From: an uncultured Pelagibacteraceae bacterium
Lineage (GTDB): Bacteria; Pseudomonadota; Alphaproteobacteria; Pelagibacterales; Pelagibacteraceae
Reading direction: 5' to 3'
NCBI GenBank assembly: GCA_902599495.1
Contig: CACKFY010000004.1
Coordinates: forward strand, 1-64,000
DNA length: 64,000 nt
Below, piece by piece: positions 46,191 to 54,734 of the stretch. Under the pieces are notes generated by a model. That model had not been told where the DNA came from. It was given only the letters and a program-made list of their open reading frames with translations, and did not search any database. Within the stretch, counting starts at the first letter, position 1. Each line of letters starts with the position of its first letter. Made by a program: the position numbers and the translations under genes.

Positions 46191-47411
46191 TTAGCTAAAA
46201 TTTTTGTTATCTTCATTAATAGCTTCTTTAAGTCTTATCAAATAATCAGGAATAGCACTTTTAACTCTGCTCCATGTAGGTATGAACGGCGTATCCATAG
46301 GACTTTTTAAAAAAGAATCACCGGCCTTCATTATATTTGAAGCAAATAATTCGACTGTTTTTTCCTCAGTATGAGAATCAAATTTAAAACCATTCATTTC
46401 AGCATCGCTTCTATAGATGTCAATTAAATCTAATGCATATCGATAATATGTAGCTTTTAATGATCTAAAAGTTTCAGGGCTAAAAGTATTTCCTTGTGTT
46501 GCTAGTTTTCTAATTAAAGTTTTAATAATATCTAAAGACATTCTTGATAGTCCTTTGTTTTCATTATTTGCTGATAAGTCCTGATGTTTATGATCATATT
46601 TGTCAGCTAAATCAACTTGGCAAATATTTTGGGGAGAAAAATTTCTTTGCATTTCTGACAGAATACCAACTTCAATACCCCAGTCTGATGATATTCTAAG
46701 CTCTGGTAAAACATTTCTTCTAAATGAAAACTCGCCTGCAAGAGGGTATTTGAATGATTTCATAAATTCTAAATAATCACTTTTTCCAATAGTTTTTTCT
46801 AAAGCAGTTAACAAAGGAAACACAAGTAATCTTGCAACTCGACCATTCATTTTCCCATTAGCTATTCTTGGGTAATATCCCTTACAAAACTCAAAGTTAA
46901 AAAAAGGATTTACAACAGGATAAAATAACTTTGCTAGCATTCTTCTATCATAAGTTTTAATATCACAATCGTGAAGAGCAACAGATCTAGCTTCATCTCT
47001 TGCAATACACATGCCAAGACAATACCAAACATTTCTACCTTTTCCTGTCTCGCTCGGTGCTAAACCTTTCTCTTTAAGTTCTTCATGCAATTTTTTTAAT
47101 TTAGGTCCATCATTCCATAAGATTGTAAAAGGTGTGTTTAAACCTTTAAAAAATTTCCAAGCCTTGATAGCCTCTGATTTTGAAGCCTTATCTAAACCAA
47201 TAATGATATGGTTAAGATATTTTGTTTCTCCAATTTGTTTTACAATATTAGGTAATGCATCTCCTTTAAGTTCAGAATATAGACTTGGTAAAATTAATTC
47301 CATTTTTCTTTCTTTTGAAAATTTTAATAATTCTTTTTCTATATCAGCTGTAGATTTAGTCCCAAAATCGTGGAGATTTGAAATTATTCCATTTTGAGAA
47401 AAGTCACCCAT
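46191..47411 (-). CDS. gpgS: Glucosyl-3-phosphoglycerate synthase
   Basis: A GT-A glycosyltransferase expected to join a glucose nucleotide with 3-phosphoglycerate, the first step to the compatible solute glucosylglycerate. From ATG 47411 (MGDFSQNGIISNL) there are 406 residues. The metal-binding DxD-type motif is in ALHDCDIKTYDRRML; other family-like stretches are GKGRNVWYCLGM and PLAGEFSFRRNVLPELRIS. An AAGGAA lies about 12 bases before the start. The frame can be extended to 47471 but would overlap the phosphatase gene. It is 17 bases downstream of that phosphatase, the enzyme for the next step. Confidence 0.85.
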   Translation of the reverse strand: MGDFSQNGIISNLHDFGTKSTADIEKELLKFSKERKMELILPSLYSELKGDALPNIVKQIGETKYLNHIIIGLDKASKSEAIKAWKFFKGLNTPFTILWNDGPKLKKLHEELKEKGLAPSETGKGRNVWYCLGMCIARDEARSVALHDCDIKTYDRRMLAKLFYPVVNPFFNFEFCKGYYPRIANGKMNGRVARLLVFPLLTALEKTIGKSDYLEFMKSFKYPLAGEFSFRRNVLPELRISSDWGIEVGILSEMQRNFSPQNICQVDLADKYDHKHQDLSANNENKGLSRMSLDIIKTLIRKLATQGNTFSPETFRSLKATYYRYALDLIDIYRSDAEMNGFKFDSHTEEKTVELFASNIMKAGDSFLKSPMDTPFIPTWSRVKSAIPDYLIRLKEAINEDNKNFS

Positions 47412-47428
47412 AACAAAACTTATTCCTT

Positions 47429-48229
47429 TTATTTTATTTTTTCTAGTGCCAATTTGACAACCTCTACCCACCCTTCTGGTGCAGTTTGTTTTGATATTAT
47501 CAAATTTTTAATTTGTAGATCTTTATTAATAAACTTATCATTTTTTACCAAACAAGGTACATCTGAATTTTTTAGCATTTCTAGGTCATTATGATTATCG
47601 CCTATTGCTATAGTTTTTGGTTTAGATTTATATTTATTTTCAAGCATATAAATTATTTTCTTCATAGCATCAGCTTTATTAACTCTATCACCTAAATTTA
47701 AAACCCTTCCACCATCTTTGAAATCTAAACCGATTTCTAATAAAATATTTTTTAAACTTAATTTTTCCTTGTTATTTCCCTCAAATTTTATCGGTATTGT
47801 ACATGTTCTCTTAAATACCTGCTTAAGCTTATTTTCTGGTAAACCAAATATTTGAATTTGTTCTTGCGTTGTTAGATTTGAAATAACTCTACATTTGGAT
47901 TTTAAATCTTGATTTATATTTTTATCAAAAATATTTTGAATTTCATAAACATTTTTAGCTAGAATAATTTTGTTTGGGAATTCGCTACTTAAAAAATTTA
48001 GGTTATGAATAATTGATCCATTTTCACTGATAAATGGAAATTTAAAGTTAGCTTCATTATTAAATTCTTTTATTTCATCCTCGGTTTTACTAGAATTCGG
48101 TATAATTATAATATTTTTGTTTTTTAACTCTTTTAGGAAAATTTTAATACTGTCGAACTTAAAAGTATCTCTATTTAAAAGTGTTCCATCTAAATCAGTA
48201 AATATTAAAATGGAAGAATTTGAATACAT
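47429..48229 (-). CDS. gpgP: Glucosyl-/mannosyl-3-phosphoglycerate phosphatase (HAD family)
   Basis: A HAD-superfamily phosphatase of the mannosyl-3-phosphoglycerate phosphatase type, expected to release the free glycosylglycerate. The 266 residues have motif I FTDLDGTLLNRDTF, the motif II region IIPNSSKTEDEIKEF, FPFISENGSII with the cap start, and motif IV AIGDNHNDLEMLKNS. The adjacent synthase is of glucosyl type, so the product is probably glucosylglycerate rather than mannosylglycerate. It follows the ATP-grasp gene by 28 bases. Confidence 0.85.
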   Translation of the reverse strand: MYSNSSILIFTDLDGTLLNRDTFKFDSIKIFLKELKNKNIIIIPNSSKTEDEIKEFNNEANFKFPFISENGSIIHNLNFLSSEFPNKIILAKNVYEIQNIFDKNINQDLKSKCRVISNLTTQEQIQIFGLPENKLKQVFKRTCTIPIKFEGNNKEKLSLKNILLEIGLDFKDGGRVLNLGDRVNKADAMKKIIYMLENKYKSKPKTIAIGDNHNDLEMLKNSDVPCLVKNDKFINKDLQIKNLIISKQTAPEGWVEVVKLALEKIK

Positions 48230-48257
48230 TTAAACTTTTAACACAAAAATAGTAAGA

Positions 48258-49700
48258 TTATACTTCTATAACTAAAGTATCTTTTGAACCACCGCCTTGT
48301 GAACTATTAACTATAGTGCTTCCTTTTCGAAGAGCTACTCTAGTAAGGCCACCAGTTGTAACCCATGAAGTTTTACCACTAAGAACGAACGGTCTTAAAT
48401 CAAGATGTCTTGGTTCAATTGAGTTTTCTGAAATTGTAGGAGTTGTTGACAAAACTTCAAGTGGTTGGGCAATGAAACCTTTTGGATCTTTATTAATCTT
48501 ATTTATAAAATCGTTTTTTTCTTTTGTTGAAGCTTTGGGTCCTATCATAATACCATTTCCCCCAGATCCATTAGTTGGTTTTACTACTAGTTCTGAAATA
48601 TTCTCTAAAACATGCTCTCTTTCTATTTTGTTTCTACATAAAAAAGTTTCAACTTGATTAATTTTTGGCTCCTCATTTAAATAAAATTTTATCATTTTAC
48701 CAACATATGAATAAATAGCTTTATCGTCCGCAATTCCTGTTCCAGGTGCGTTGACTATTCCTACGTTTCCTTTAATCCAAGATTTGAATAGACCGGCAAC
48801 ACCTAAAAGTGACTTCTTATAAAAAGTTTTTGGATCTAGAAAATTGTCATCTATTCTTCTATAAATACAATCTACCTTTAACGGACCTTTAACCGTTTTC
48901 ATGTAAACATAATCTTTTTCAACGAATAAATCTTTACCTTCAACTAAAGCTATACCCATTTGATCAGCTAAAAATTCATGTTCAAAATAAGCAGAGTTAT
49001 ATATACCTGGTGTAAGTAAAACCATATGAGGATTTTTAGTTTTTTTTGGTACGCATTCTTGCATACAATTATAAAGTTTATTTGGATATTGATGAATTGA
49101 AGATACCTTGTATCTTGTAAATAATTCTGGAAAAACATCTCTCATCACCATACGATTTTCAAGCATGTAAGATACACCTGATGGAACTCTTAGATTATCC
49201 TCTAAAACTAAAAACTCTCCGTCTTTATTTTTAATTAAGTCAACACCTGATATATTAGACCAAGCTTTGTGCTTAGGTGAAAATCCTTCACATTGTTTTA
49301 AATAATAAGGAGATTTGAAAACCAATTCCTCAGGAATTAATTTTTCCTTAAAGATTTTTTTTTCATTATACACATCATCTATAAAAAGATTGAGCGCTTT
49401 GACTCTTTGTAATAATCCCTTTGAAACTTTATTCCATTCTTTTTTTTCTATAATTCTTGGGATAATATCTAAAGGCCATTTTTTTTCGTCTTGTCTTTTA
49501 TCAGCAGAATAAACTTTAAAATTAATACCTCTCGCATTAATAGTGCTTTGACAGTTTTTCTCAATTTCATTTAATTTTTTTATTCCATATCTTTCTAGGA
49601 TGCCTGATATAGTTTTAGCTTGTTTTCTAAGCTTATTATCTAAGTTAAAATACTCATCATAAGACTTGCTAGAGTTATATTTTTTCCATATATCAACCAT
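48258..49700 (-). CDS. Circularly permuted ATP-grasp type 2 protein
   Basis: A 480-residue protein of the DUF404/DUF407 (COG2308) family, a circularly permuted ATP-grasp ligase without known substrate. Landmarks are PLDIIPRIIEKKEWNKVSKG, VLEDNLRVPSGVSYMLENRM, VNAPGTGIADDKAIYSYVGK, LVVKPTNGSGGNGIMIGP (the ATP-binding loop) and the ending SSQGGGSKDTLVIEV. This family is found in operons with the Anbu peptidase, a small alpha-E protein and a transglutaminase; here only Anbu is present, divergently. Confidence 0.88.
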   Translation of the reverse strand: MVDIWKKYNSSKSYDEYFNLDNKLRKQAKTISGILERYGIKKLNEIEKNCQSTINARGINFKVYSADKRQDEKKWPLDIIPRIIEKKEWNKVSKGLLQRVKALNLFIDDVYNEKKIFKEKLIPEELVFKSPYYLKQCEGFSPKHKAWSNISGVDLIKNKDGEFLVLEDNLRVPSGVSYMLENRMVMRDVFPELFTRYKVSSIHQYPNKLYNCMQECVPKKTKNPHMVLLTPGIYNSAYFEHEFLADQMGIALVEGKDLFVEKDYVYMKTVKGPLKVDCIYRRIDDNFLDPKTFYKKSLLGVAGLFKSWIKGNVGIVNAPGTGIADDKAIYSYVGKMIKFYLNEEPKINQVETFLCRNKIEREHVLENISELVVKPTNGSGGNGIMIGPKASTKEKNDFINKINKDPKGFIAQPLEVLSTTPTISENSIEPRHLDLRPFVLSGKTSWVTTGGLTRVALRKGSTIVNSSQGGGSKDTLVIEV

Positions 49701-49807
49701 AAGTTAAAATTATTAATTATTTAGACAATTAATCAAATGCAAGAAATAGATGTCTGGCATGTGTAATTTGGGTTATCTATAATAGATTAAATATTTTAAC
49801 ATTAATT

Positions 49808-50533
49808 ATGACTTATTGTGTTGGTATAAAAACAAACGAAGGCGTAGTTTTGGCATCGGACTCAAGAACTAATGCTGGTTTAGATAACGTCAATATTTAC
49901 TCTAAGATGTTGACTTATGATGTAGGAGATAGAACAATAATTATAGTAACATCTGGAAATTTAGCTACCTCTCAAGCAGTTTTTAAATCATTAGAAAAAG
50001 ATATAAAAAATAAAGATAGCTCGTTAAGTTTAAATACTTGTAAAGATTTTGAACAAATTGCATCATATATTGGAAAACTCAATGTTAAACACTCGTCCCC
50101 TGATGGAGTAAATACAGACAGTTTAGTATTGGGATCTACTTTTATTATTGGAGGACAGATAAGAGGACAACAACTAGAACTGTACATGGTTTATCCTCAA
50201 GGCAACTATATTAGACCTGCTGATAGTAAGCCTTACTTAGTAATAGGTGAAGTTAAATACGGAAAACCAATTTTAGATAGAGTAATTACTCCAAGTGTTT
50301 CTATTGGAGATGCATCAAGGTGTGCATTAATTTCTATGGACTCAACTCTTAAAAGTGATCTTACAGTTGGACCGCCTATTGATATAGCTGTTTATAAAAA
50401 AGATGAAAAAAAAATGTGCTATTTAAAATGTCTGAATACTACTGATGACGATTATGCAAAAGTTTGCAATCAATGGTCAGATAAAGTTTTACAAGTTTTT
50501 GACACTTTCCCAAAATTTGATTGGGAAAAATAA
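49808..50533 (+). CDS. Anbu-type proteasome-like peptidase
   Basis: A 241-residue Ntn-hydrolase of the bacterial proteasome homologue class. After Met removal the sequence starts Thr-Tyr-Cys-Val-Gly, giving the N-terminal catalytic Thr; Asp17 in LASDSRTNAGLDNV and Lys32 in IYSKM complete the usual set. GGQIRGQQLELYMVYPQGN and ISMDSTLKSDLTVGPPID are typical of Anbu. A TATAAT at 49778-49783 is placed well for a short leader of about 18 bases. It is divergent from the ATP-grasp gene, its usual partner; no alpha-E or transglutaminase genes accompany it. Confidence 0.85.
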   Translation: MTYCVGIKTNEGVVLASDSRTNAGLDNVNIYSKMLTYDVGDRTIIIVTSGNLATSQAVFKSLEKDIKNKDSSLSLNTCKDFEQIASYIGKLNVKHSSPDGVNTDSLVLGSTFIIGGQIRGQQLELYMVYPQGNYIRPADSKPYLVIGEVKYGKPILDRVITPSVSIGDASRCALISMDSTLKSDLTVGPPIDIAVYKKDEKKMCYLKCLNTTDDDYAKVCNQWSDKVLQVFDTFPKFDWEK

Positions 50534-50544
50534 TTTCATATTTA

Positions 50545-50961
50545 TTAATTTCCAATAAAATGAAAATTAATTTTTCTTATATGCTTTTCAATTCTATGTT
50601 CAAATAAGTATAATCCCTGCCATGTACCTAAAATTAAATCATTATTTTTTATTGATAAAGAAAGATGAGTTGAGGTTAAAATAGTTTTTAGATGTGCTGG
50701 CATATCATCTTTACCCTCAGTGTCATGAATATAGCTTCGGTCCATAGGGACTAATTTATTAAAAAAACTTAAAATATCTTTTTGAACATCAGGGTCAGCA
50801 TTTTCTTGTATAATTAATGAAGCGCTAGTGTGTAAAATGCTCAAATTAATAATGCCATTGAAAAATTCATTTTTTTTAATCCATTTTTTAACTTCAGATG
50901 TAAAATCGTAAAGTTTCTGTCCATTAGTATTAATTTCTATTTCATGAAAGACTTGTTTCAT
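50545..50961 (-). CDS. yjbQ: YjbQ family protein (secondary thiamine-phosphate synthase, UPF0047)
   Basis: A 138-residue cytoplasmic protein of the UPF0047/YjbQ family, which forms small trimers with a bound metal and has weak thiamine-phosphate synthase activity in E. coli; its main role is unclear. Landmarks are GIINLSILHTSASLIIQENA, YIHDTEGKDDMPAHLKTILT and LGTWQGLYLFEHR, with conserved histidines. It is divergent from pyk with 39 bases between starts. Confidence 0.92.
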   Translation of the reverse strand: MKQVFHEIEINTNGQKLYDFTSEVKKWIKKNEFFNGIINLSILHTSASLIIQENADPDVQKDILSFFNKLVPMDRSYIHDTEGKDDMPAHLKTILTSTHLSLSIKNNDLILGTWQGLYLFEHRIEKHIRKINFHFIGN

Positions 50962-51000
50962 TTAAAAAAATTGATGATAATGTAAATAATTCTTAAAACA

Positions 51001-52413
51001 ATGGAAAAAAAAGCAAAAATTATAGCTACTATAGGACCATCCATAAGCTCATTAAGCACCCTAAGAAAGATCATTGGTTTAGGTGTAGATGCTTTTAGAA
51101 TTAATTTTAGTCATGATTTAACAAATATTAAAAAAATTATTCAGCAAATAAGAAGCTTAGAAAAGAAAACATCAAAAAATGTATCTATTATAGGTGATTT
51201 GCAAGGAGTTAAAATCCGTATTGGAAGATTTAAGAAAAAAAATCAAGTTATCAAAAAAAATCAATTTTTTACTTTCGATTTAAAAAATAAACTTGGTGAT
51301 AAAAACAGAGTAACATTGCCTTATCCAAAATTACTTAAAAAGATAAAAAAAAACCATATTATCCTAGTTGATGATGGAAAATATGCTTTTAAGGTAATAA
51401 AAAGAAATTCTTTATCAGTTATAACAAAAAATTTAAGTCAGGACTTTATTATAAGTGATATGAAAAGTGTTCATATTAAAAATCTATCAATACCTTTTAA
51501 TAATTTTACTAAAAAAGATAAATTAGATATTAAACTAGCAAAAAAACTGGGTTGTGAATGGGTTGCTTTATCTTATGTTGAAAATGCAAAACTAATTTAT
51601 AAAGCGAAAAAATTATTGGGAAAAAAAATTGGTATAATTTCAAAAATTGAAAATAAATTAGCAATAAAAAATATTGAAGAAATTATTAAAGCTTCGGATG
51701 CGATTATGGTAGCAAGGGGAGATTTGGCCTTAGATATTGGCCATAGCGAAGTTCCAAAAATACAGTTGGGAATAATAAAAAAATGTAATAACTACTCTAA
51801 ACCAGTCATAGTAGCTACACAGATGCTTGAAAGTATGATAAATAATTTTACAGCAACCAGAGCAGAAATAAATGATATTGCTACTGCAATATTTCAGGGT
51901 GCTGATACAGTAATGCTGTCTGCTGAAACAGCAGTAGGCAAATATCCAGTGCAGGCAGTAAAAACAATGTTTAAAACAATTGTTTCAACGGAAGCATATA
52001 AAAAAGAACACATTGAAGATTTTAAGAGTTCTATTGAAGTTAAGAGGGATCCTATAAAATCAATTGTATTATCTGTAAAAGATCTTGCTTACAACCCATC
52101 TGTAAAAGCAATAATTGCTTTTTCTAATTCTGGTACTACCGCAAAATTAGTATCAGCAGTAAGGCCTAGAGTTAAGATTATAACTATATCTCCAAATATA
52201 ATAGTAAGTAGACAAATGTCTTTATTGTGGGGCGTTCGATCTATAAAAAGTAAAGATGCTAGTGGTTGGAAAGATATGATAAATATATCGCGGCAAATAA
52301 TTAAAAAAGATAAATCTATTAAAAAAAATGATTTTGTGATTATCACTGCGGGTTTGCCTTTTGGTAATGCGACTATGACTAATATGATAAGACTCTATAA
52401 GGTTGGTTCATAA
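51001..52413 (+). CDS. pyk: Pyruvate kinase
   Basis: Makes ATP and pyruvate from phosphoenolpyruvate. The 470 residues show ATIGPSISSLSTLRKI, RINFSHDL, the substrate loop IGDLQGVKIRIGRF, AIMVARGDLALDIGHSEVP and TATRAEINDIATAIFQGADT with TVMLSAETAVGKYP. In many homologues the loop ends DLQGPKIR; here Pro is replaced by Val. The C-terminal domain is present and has normal length. The stop overlaps the start of a 53-residue gene (TAATG). Confidence 0.96.
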   Translation: MEKKAKIIATIGPSISSLSTLRKIIGLGVDAFRINFSHDLTNIKKIIQQIRSLEKKTSKNVSIIGDLQGVKIRIGRFKKKNQVIKKNQFFTFDLKNKLGDKNRVTLPYPKLLKKIKKNHIILVDDGKYAFKVIKRNSLSVITKNLSQDFIISDMKSVHIKNLSIPFNNFTKKDKLDIKLAKKLGCEWVALSYVENAKLIYKAKKLLGKKIGIISKIENKLAIKNIEEIIKASDAIMVARGDLALDIGHSEVPKIQLGIIKKCNNYSKPVIVATQMLESMINNFTATRAEINDIATAIFQGADTVMLSAETAVGKYPVQAVKTMFKTIVSTEAYKKEHIEDFKSSIEVKRDPIKSIVLSVKDLAYNPSVKAIIAFSNSGTTAKLVSAVRPRVKIITISPNIIVSRQMSLLWGVRSIKSKDASGWKDMINISRQIIKKDKSIKKNDFVIITAGLPFGNATMTNMIRLYKVGS

Positions 52414-52574
52414 TGGAAGAAAAATATTCTATTAATGAAATTTTAAATGCTGTAAGTGAGATAAATGAAGTTAAGGTCAATACCCAAATTAAATCGAAAA
52501 AAAGAGTCGATAATGACGATATACCCAAAAATACTCTTAAGTTAATTGAACAAGCAGAAAAATCAAAAGACTAA
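52413..52574 (+). CDS. 53-residue protein coupled to pyruvate kinase
   Basis: Not recognised. The ATG overlaps the pyk stop (TAATG), and the frame runs to TAA at 52572-52574, overlapping the gapA end by four bases. The product begins MEEKYSINEILNAVSEINEV and ends with LKLIEQAEKSKD; it is charged, with two likely helices and no signal peptide, membrane span or cysteine. Translational coupling and normal codon use for this genome argue that it is real. Function unknown. Confidence 0.65.
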   Translation: MEEKYSINEILNAVSEINEVKVNTQIKSKKRVDNDDIPKNTLKLIEQAEKSKD

Positions 52575-53575
52575 ATCAATCCTGCAATTTGAATTGAAGT
52601 ATCACACATTCTGTTCGAAAAACCCCACTCATTGTCATACCAAGATAATACTCTACTAAACTTTCCCTTAATAACCTGTGTCTGTGTTAAATCAAAAATT
52701 GAACTGTGCGGATTATGATTAAAGTCTTTAGAAACCAAAGGAGCTGAATTTGTTGCTAATATTCCTTTTAGAGGTCCCTTAGCTGCTTTACTCATAGCAT
52801 CATTAATGCTTTCAGAAGTTACTTCTTTATTTGGTACAAATGTAAGATCAATTAATGAAACATTTGGTGTTGGCACTCTTATTGCAGTTCCATCAAGTTT
52901 TCCTTTCAAACTTGGTAATACTAAACTCATAGCTTTAGCTGCTCCAGTAGAGGTTGGTATCATTGCATCACCTGATGCTCTAGCTCTTCTCAAGTCTTTA
53001 TGAAGTGTGTCTAATAATTTTTGATCTCCGGTATAACTATGAATAGTGGTCATATATCCGTATTCAATACCAAAAGTATTTTCTAAAACCATAGCGACTG
53101 GTGCTAAACAGTTTGTAGTACAAGAGCCATTAGAAATTATATTATGTTCTTTTTTTAAATCTTTGCTGTTTACTCCTTGCACAACAGTAAAATCTACTTC
53201 CTTTGCTGGAGCAGAAATTATTACTTTTTTAGCGCCAGCCTCTATATGTTTTCCAGCTGATTTTTTATCTAAAAAGAGACCTGTGCATTCTAAAACTACA
53301 TCTGCTCCAATTTTCCCCCAAGGCAATTTGGCTGGATCTCTTTCAGCAAAAACTTTGATGTTTTGATCTCCTATCTGGAAACCATCTTTGGTAGTTTTTA
53401 CCTCATGGTTTAATGTTCCATGTGTACTGTCAAATTTTATCAGATGAGCGTTAGCTTCTATAGAACCAAGATCATTAATGCCTACTACTTGAATTTTTCC
53501 TTTATAATTTTCTAATAAAGCTCTTAAGATAAGCCGACCTATTCTACCAAAACCATTGATTCCTACTTTAACCAT
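52571..53575 (-). CDS. gapA: Glyceraldehyde-3-phosphate dehydrogenase
   Basis: Oxidises and phosphorylates glyceraldehyde-3-phosphate in glycolysis, or the reverse. The 334 residues have the NAD-binding GINGFGRIGRLILRAL, the catalytic Cys in SNGSCTTNCLAPVA, the sugar-phosphate loop PTSTGAAKAM and the C-terminal LSWYDNEWGFSNRM. The start lies 5 bases after the DUF2160 gene at the end of the glycerol-import cluster, so it is probably cotranscribed with glycerol uptake. Confidence 0.97.
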   Translation of the reverse strand: MVKVGINGFGRIGRLILRALLENYKGKIQVVGINDLGSIEANAHLIKFDSTHGTLNHEVKTTKDGFQIGDQNIKVFAERDPAKLPWGKIGADVVLECTGLFLDKKSAGKHIEAGAKKVIISAPAKEVDFTVVQGVNSKDLKKEHNIISNGSCTTNCLAPVAMVLENTFGIEYGYMTTIHSYTGDQKLLDTLHKDLRRARASGDAMIPTSTGAAKAMSLVLPSLKGKLDGTAIRVPTPNVSLIDLTFVPNKEVTSESINDAMSKAAKGPLKGILATNSAPLVSKDFNHNPHSSIFDLTQTQVIKGKFSRVLSWYDNEWGFSNRMCDTSIQIAGLI

Positions 53576-53580
53576 AATTT

Positions 53581-53934
53581 TTATACATATTTAAATACAA
53601 CAATAAAATATCCAACGCAAATAATTGATGCTATCCACAATAGACTACCAACAAGACCTAACCATGCTAAATGAATAAACGCACTGCCTAACAAAGATAC
53701 AAATAGTCTATCACCTCTAGTTGTATCTAAACCTAAAATACCTTTTCTTGGAGAACCTCCAGGTACTTTTTTTTCCCAAATAAGCATTACCGTTATGCAT
53801 AAGGCTATAAAAATGAAAAAAGCAGCCGTTTGCCAAGTCCAAGCCATCCATGAAAATAAATCAAAGTCAAAAAAACCTTTTTCTTTTGCTTTACCCACGT
53901 CGCCCCAAGTAGCTGCATATAATTTTGTAAACAT
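53581..53934 (-). CDS. DUF2160-type small membrane protein of the glycerol ABC transporter
   Basis: A 117-residue membrane protein of the DUF2160 family. Three to four spans are visible (WQTAAFFIFIALCITVMLIW, then LFVSLLGSAFIHLAWLGLVG and IASIICVGYFIVVF), with the polar loop KKVPGGSPRKGILGLDTTRG. In Rhizobium the corresponding gene, glpU, lies after the glycerol permease genes; its role is unknown. It overlaps glpQ by one base. Confidence 0.85.
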   Translation of the reverse strand: MFTKLYAATWGDVGKAKEKGFFDFDLFSWMAWTWQTAAFFIFIALCITVMLIWEKKVPGGSPRKGILGLDTTRGDRLFVSLLGSAFIHLAWLGLVGSLLWIASIICVGYFIVVFKYV

Positions 53935-54734
53935 TAAACCCTTCCCATCGCAAATCCTTTTGCAATATAATTCTTAACAAAGTAAATTACAATTGCACCA
54001 GGAATTATTGTTAACGTTCCTGCTGCAGCTAATAAACCAAGTTCATATCCAGAGGTACTTGCAGTTCTAGTCATAGTAGCTGCTATTGGTTTTGCAGCAG
54101 TAGCTGTTAGTGTTTTGGCTAATAAAAGTTCAACCCAGGAGAACATAAAGCAGAAAAACATTGTTATACCTATTCCAGCTGCAATAGTTGGAACAAATAT
54201 TTTAAAGAAAAACCTTCCAAAAGAATACCCATCTACATAAGCTGTTTCATCTAATTCTTTAGGAACAGCAGACATAAATCCTTCTAATATCCAAACTGCA
54301 AGAGGTATATTAAACAGACAGTGAGACAGTGCTACGGCTATATGAGTATCAAACAAGTTTACAGATGAATAAAACTGGAAAAATGGCAAAGCAAAAACTG
54401 CTGGTGGAGCCATTCTATTTGTTAATAACCAAAAAAATAAATGCTTGTCACCTAAAAATTTATATCTAGAAAATGCATAAGCTGCTGGTAAAGCTGCCGC
54501 AACAGAAATAACGGTGTTGAATACTGTATAGGTAATTGAGTTAATGTAACCCATATACCAGGTACTATCTGTAAAAATTTTTACATAATTTTCTGTTGTA
54601 AATTTTTGCGGCCATAACGAATAAGTATTTATTATTTCTGTTGTTGTTTTAAATGACATATTTATTAACCAATAAATCGGTAGCATTAAAAAAATTATAT
54701 ATAATGTAGGAACTAACCATTTATATTTTTTCAT
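53934..54734 (-). CDS. glpQ: Glycerol ABC transporter, permease GlpQ
   Basis: A 266-residue MalG/UgpE-type membrane subunit with six spans. Landmarks are LYIIFLMLPIYWLINMSFKT at the N terminus and the EAA loop SAVPKELDETAYVDGYSFGR. In the rhizobial GlpVSTPQU system this subunit pairs with GlpP; note that E. coli uses the name glpQ for an unrelated enzyme. Its start overlaps the glpP stop as ATGA. Confidence 0.88.
   Translation of the reverse strand: MKKYKWLVPTLYIIFLMLPIYWLINMSFKTTTEIINTYSLWPQKFTTENYVKIFTDSTWYMGYINSITYTVFNTVISVAAALPAAYAFSRYKFLGDKHLFFWLLTNRMAPPAVFALPFFQFYSSVNLFDTHIAVALSHCLFNIPLAVWILEGFMSAVPKELDETAYVDGYSFGRFFFKIFVPTIAAGIGITMFFCFMFSWVELLLAKTLTATAAKPIAATMTRTASTSGYELGLLAAAGTLTIIPGAIVIYFVKNYIAKGFAMGRV

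Noticed and set aside
47412-47471. 20-codon N-terminal extension of gpgS
   Set aside because: It would overlap the phosphatase gene by 43 bases; the ATG at 47411 has a ribosome-binding site and gives a normal N terminus.
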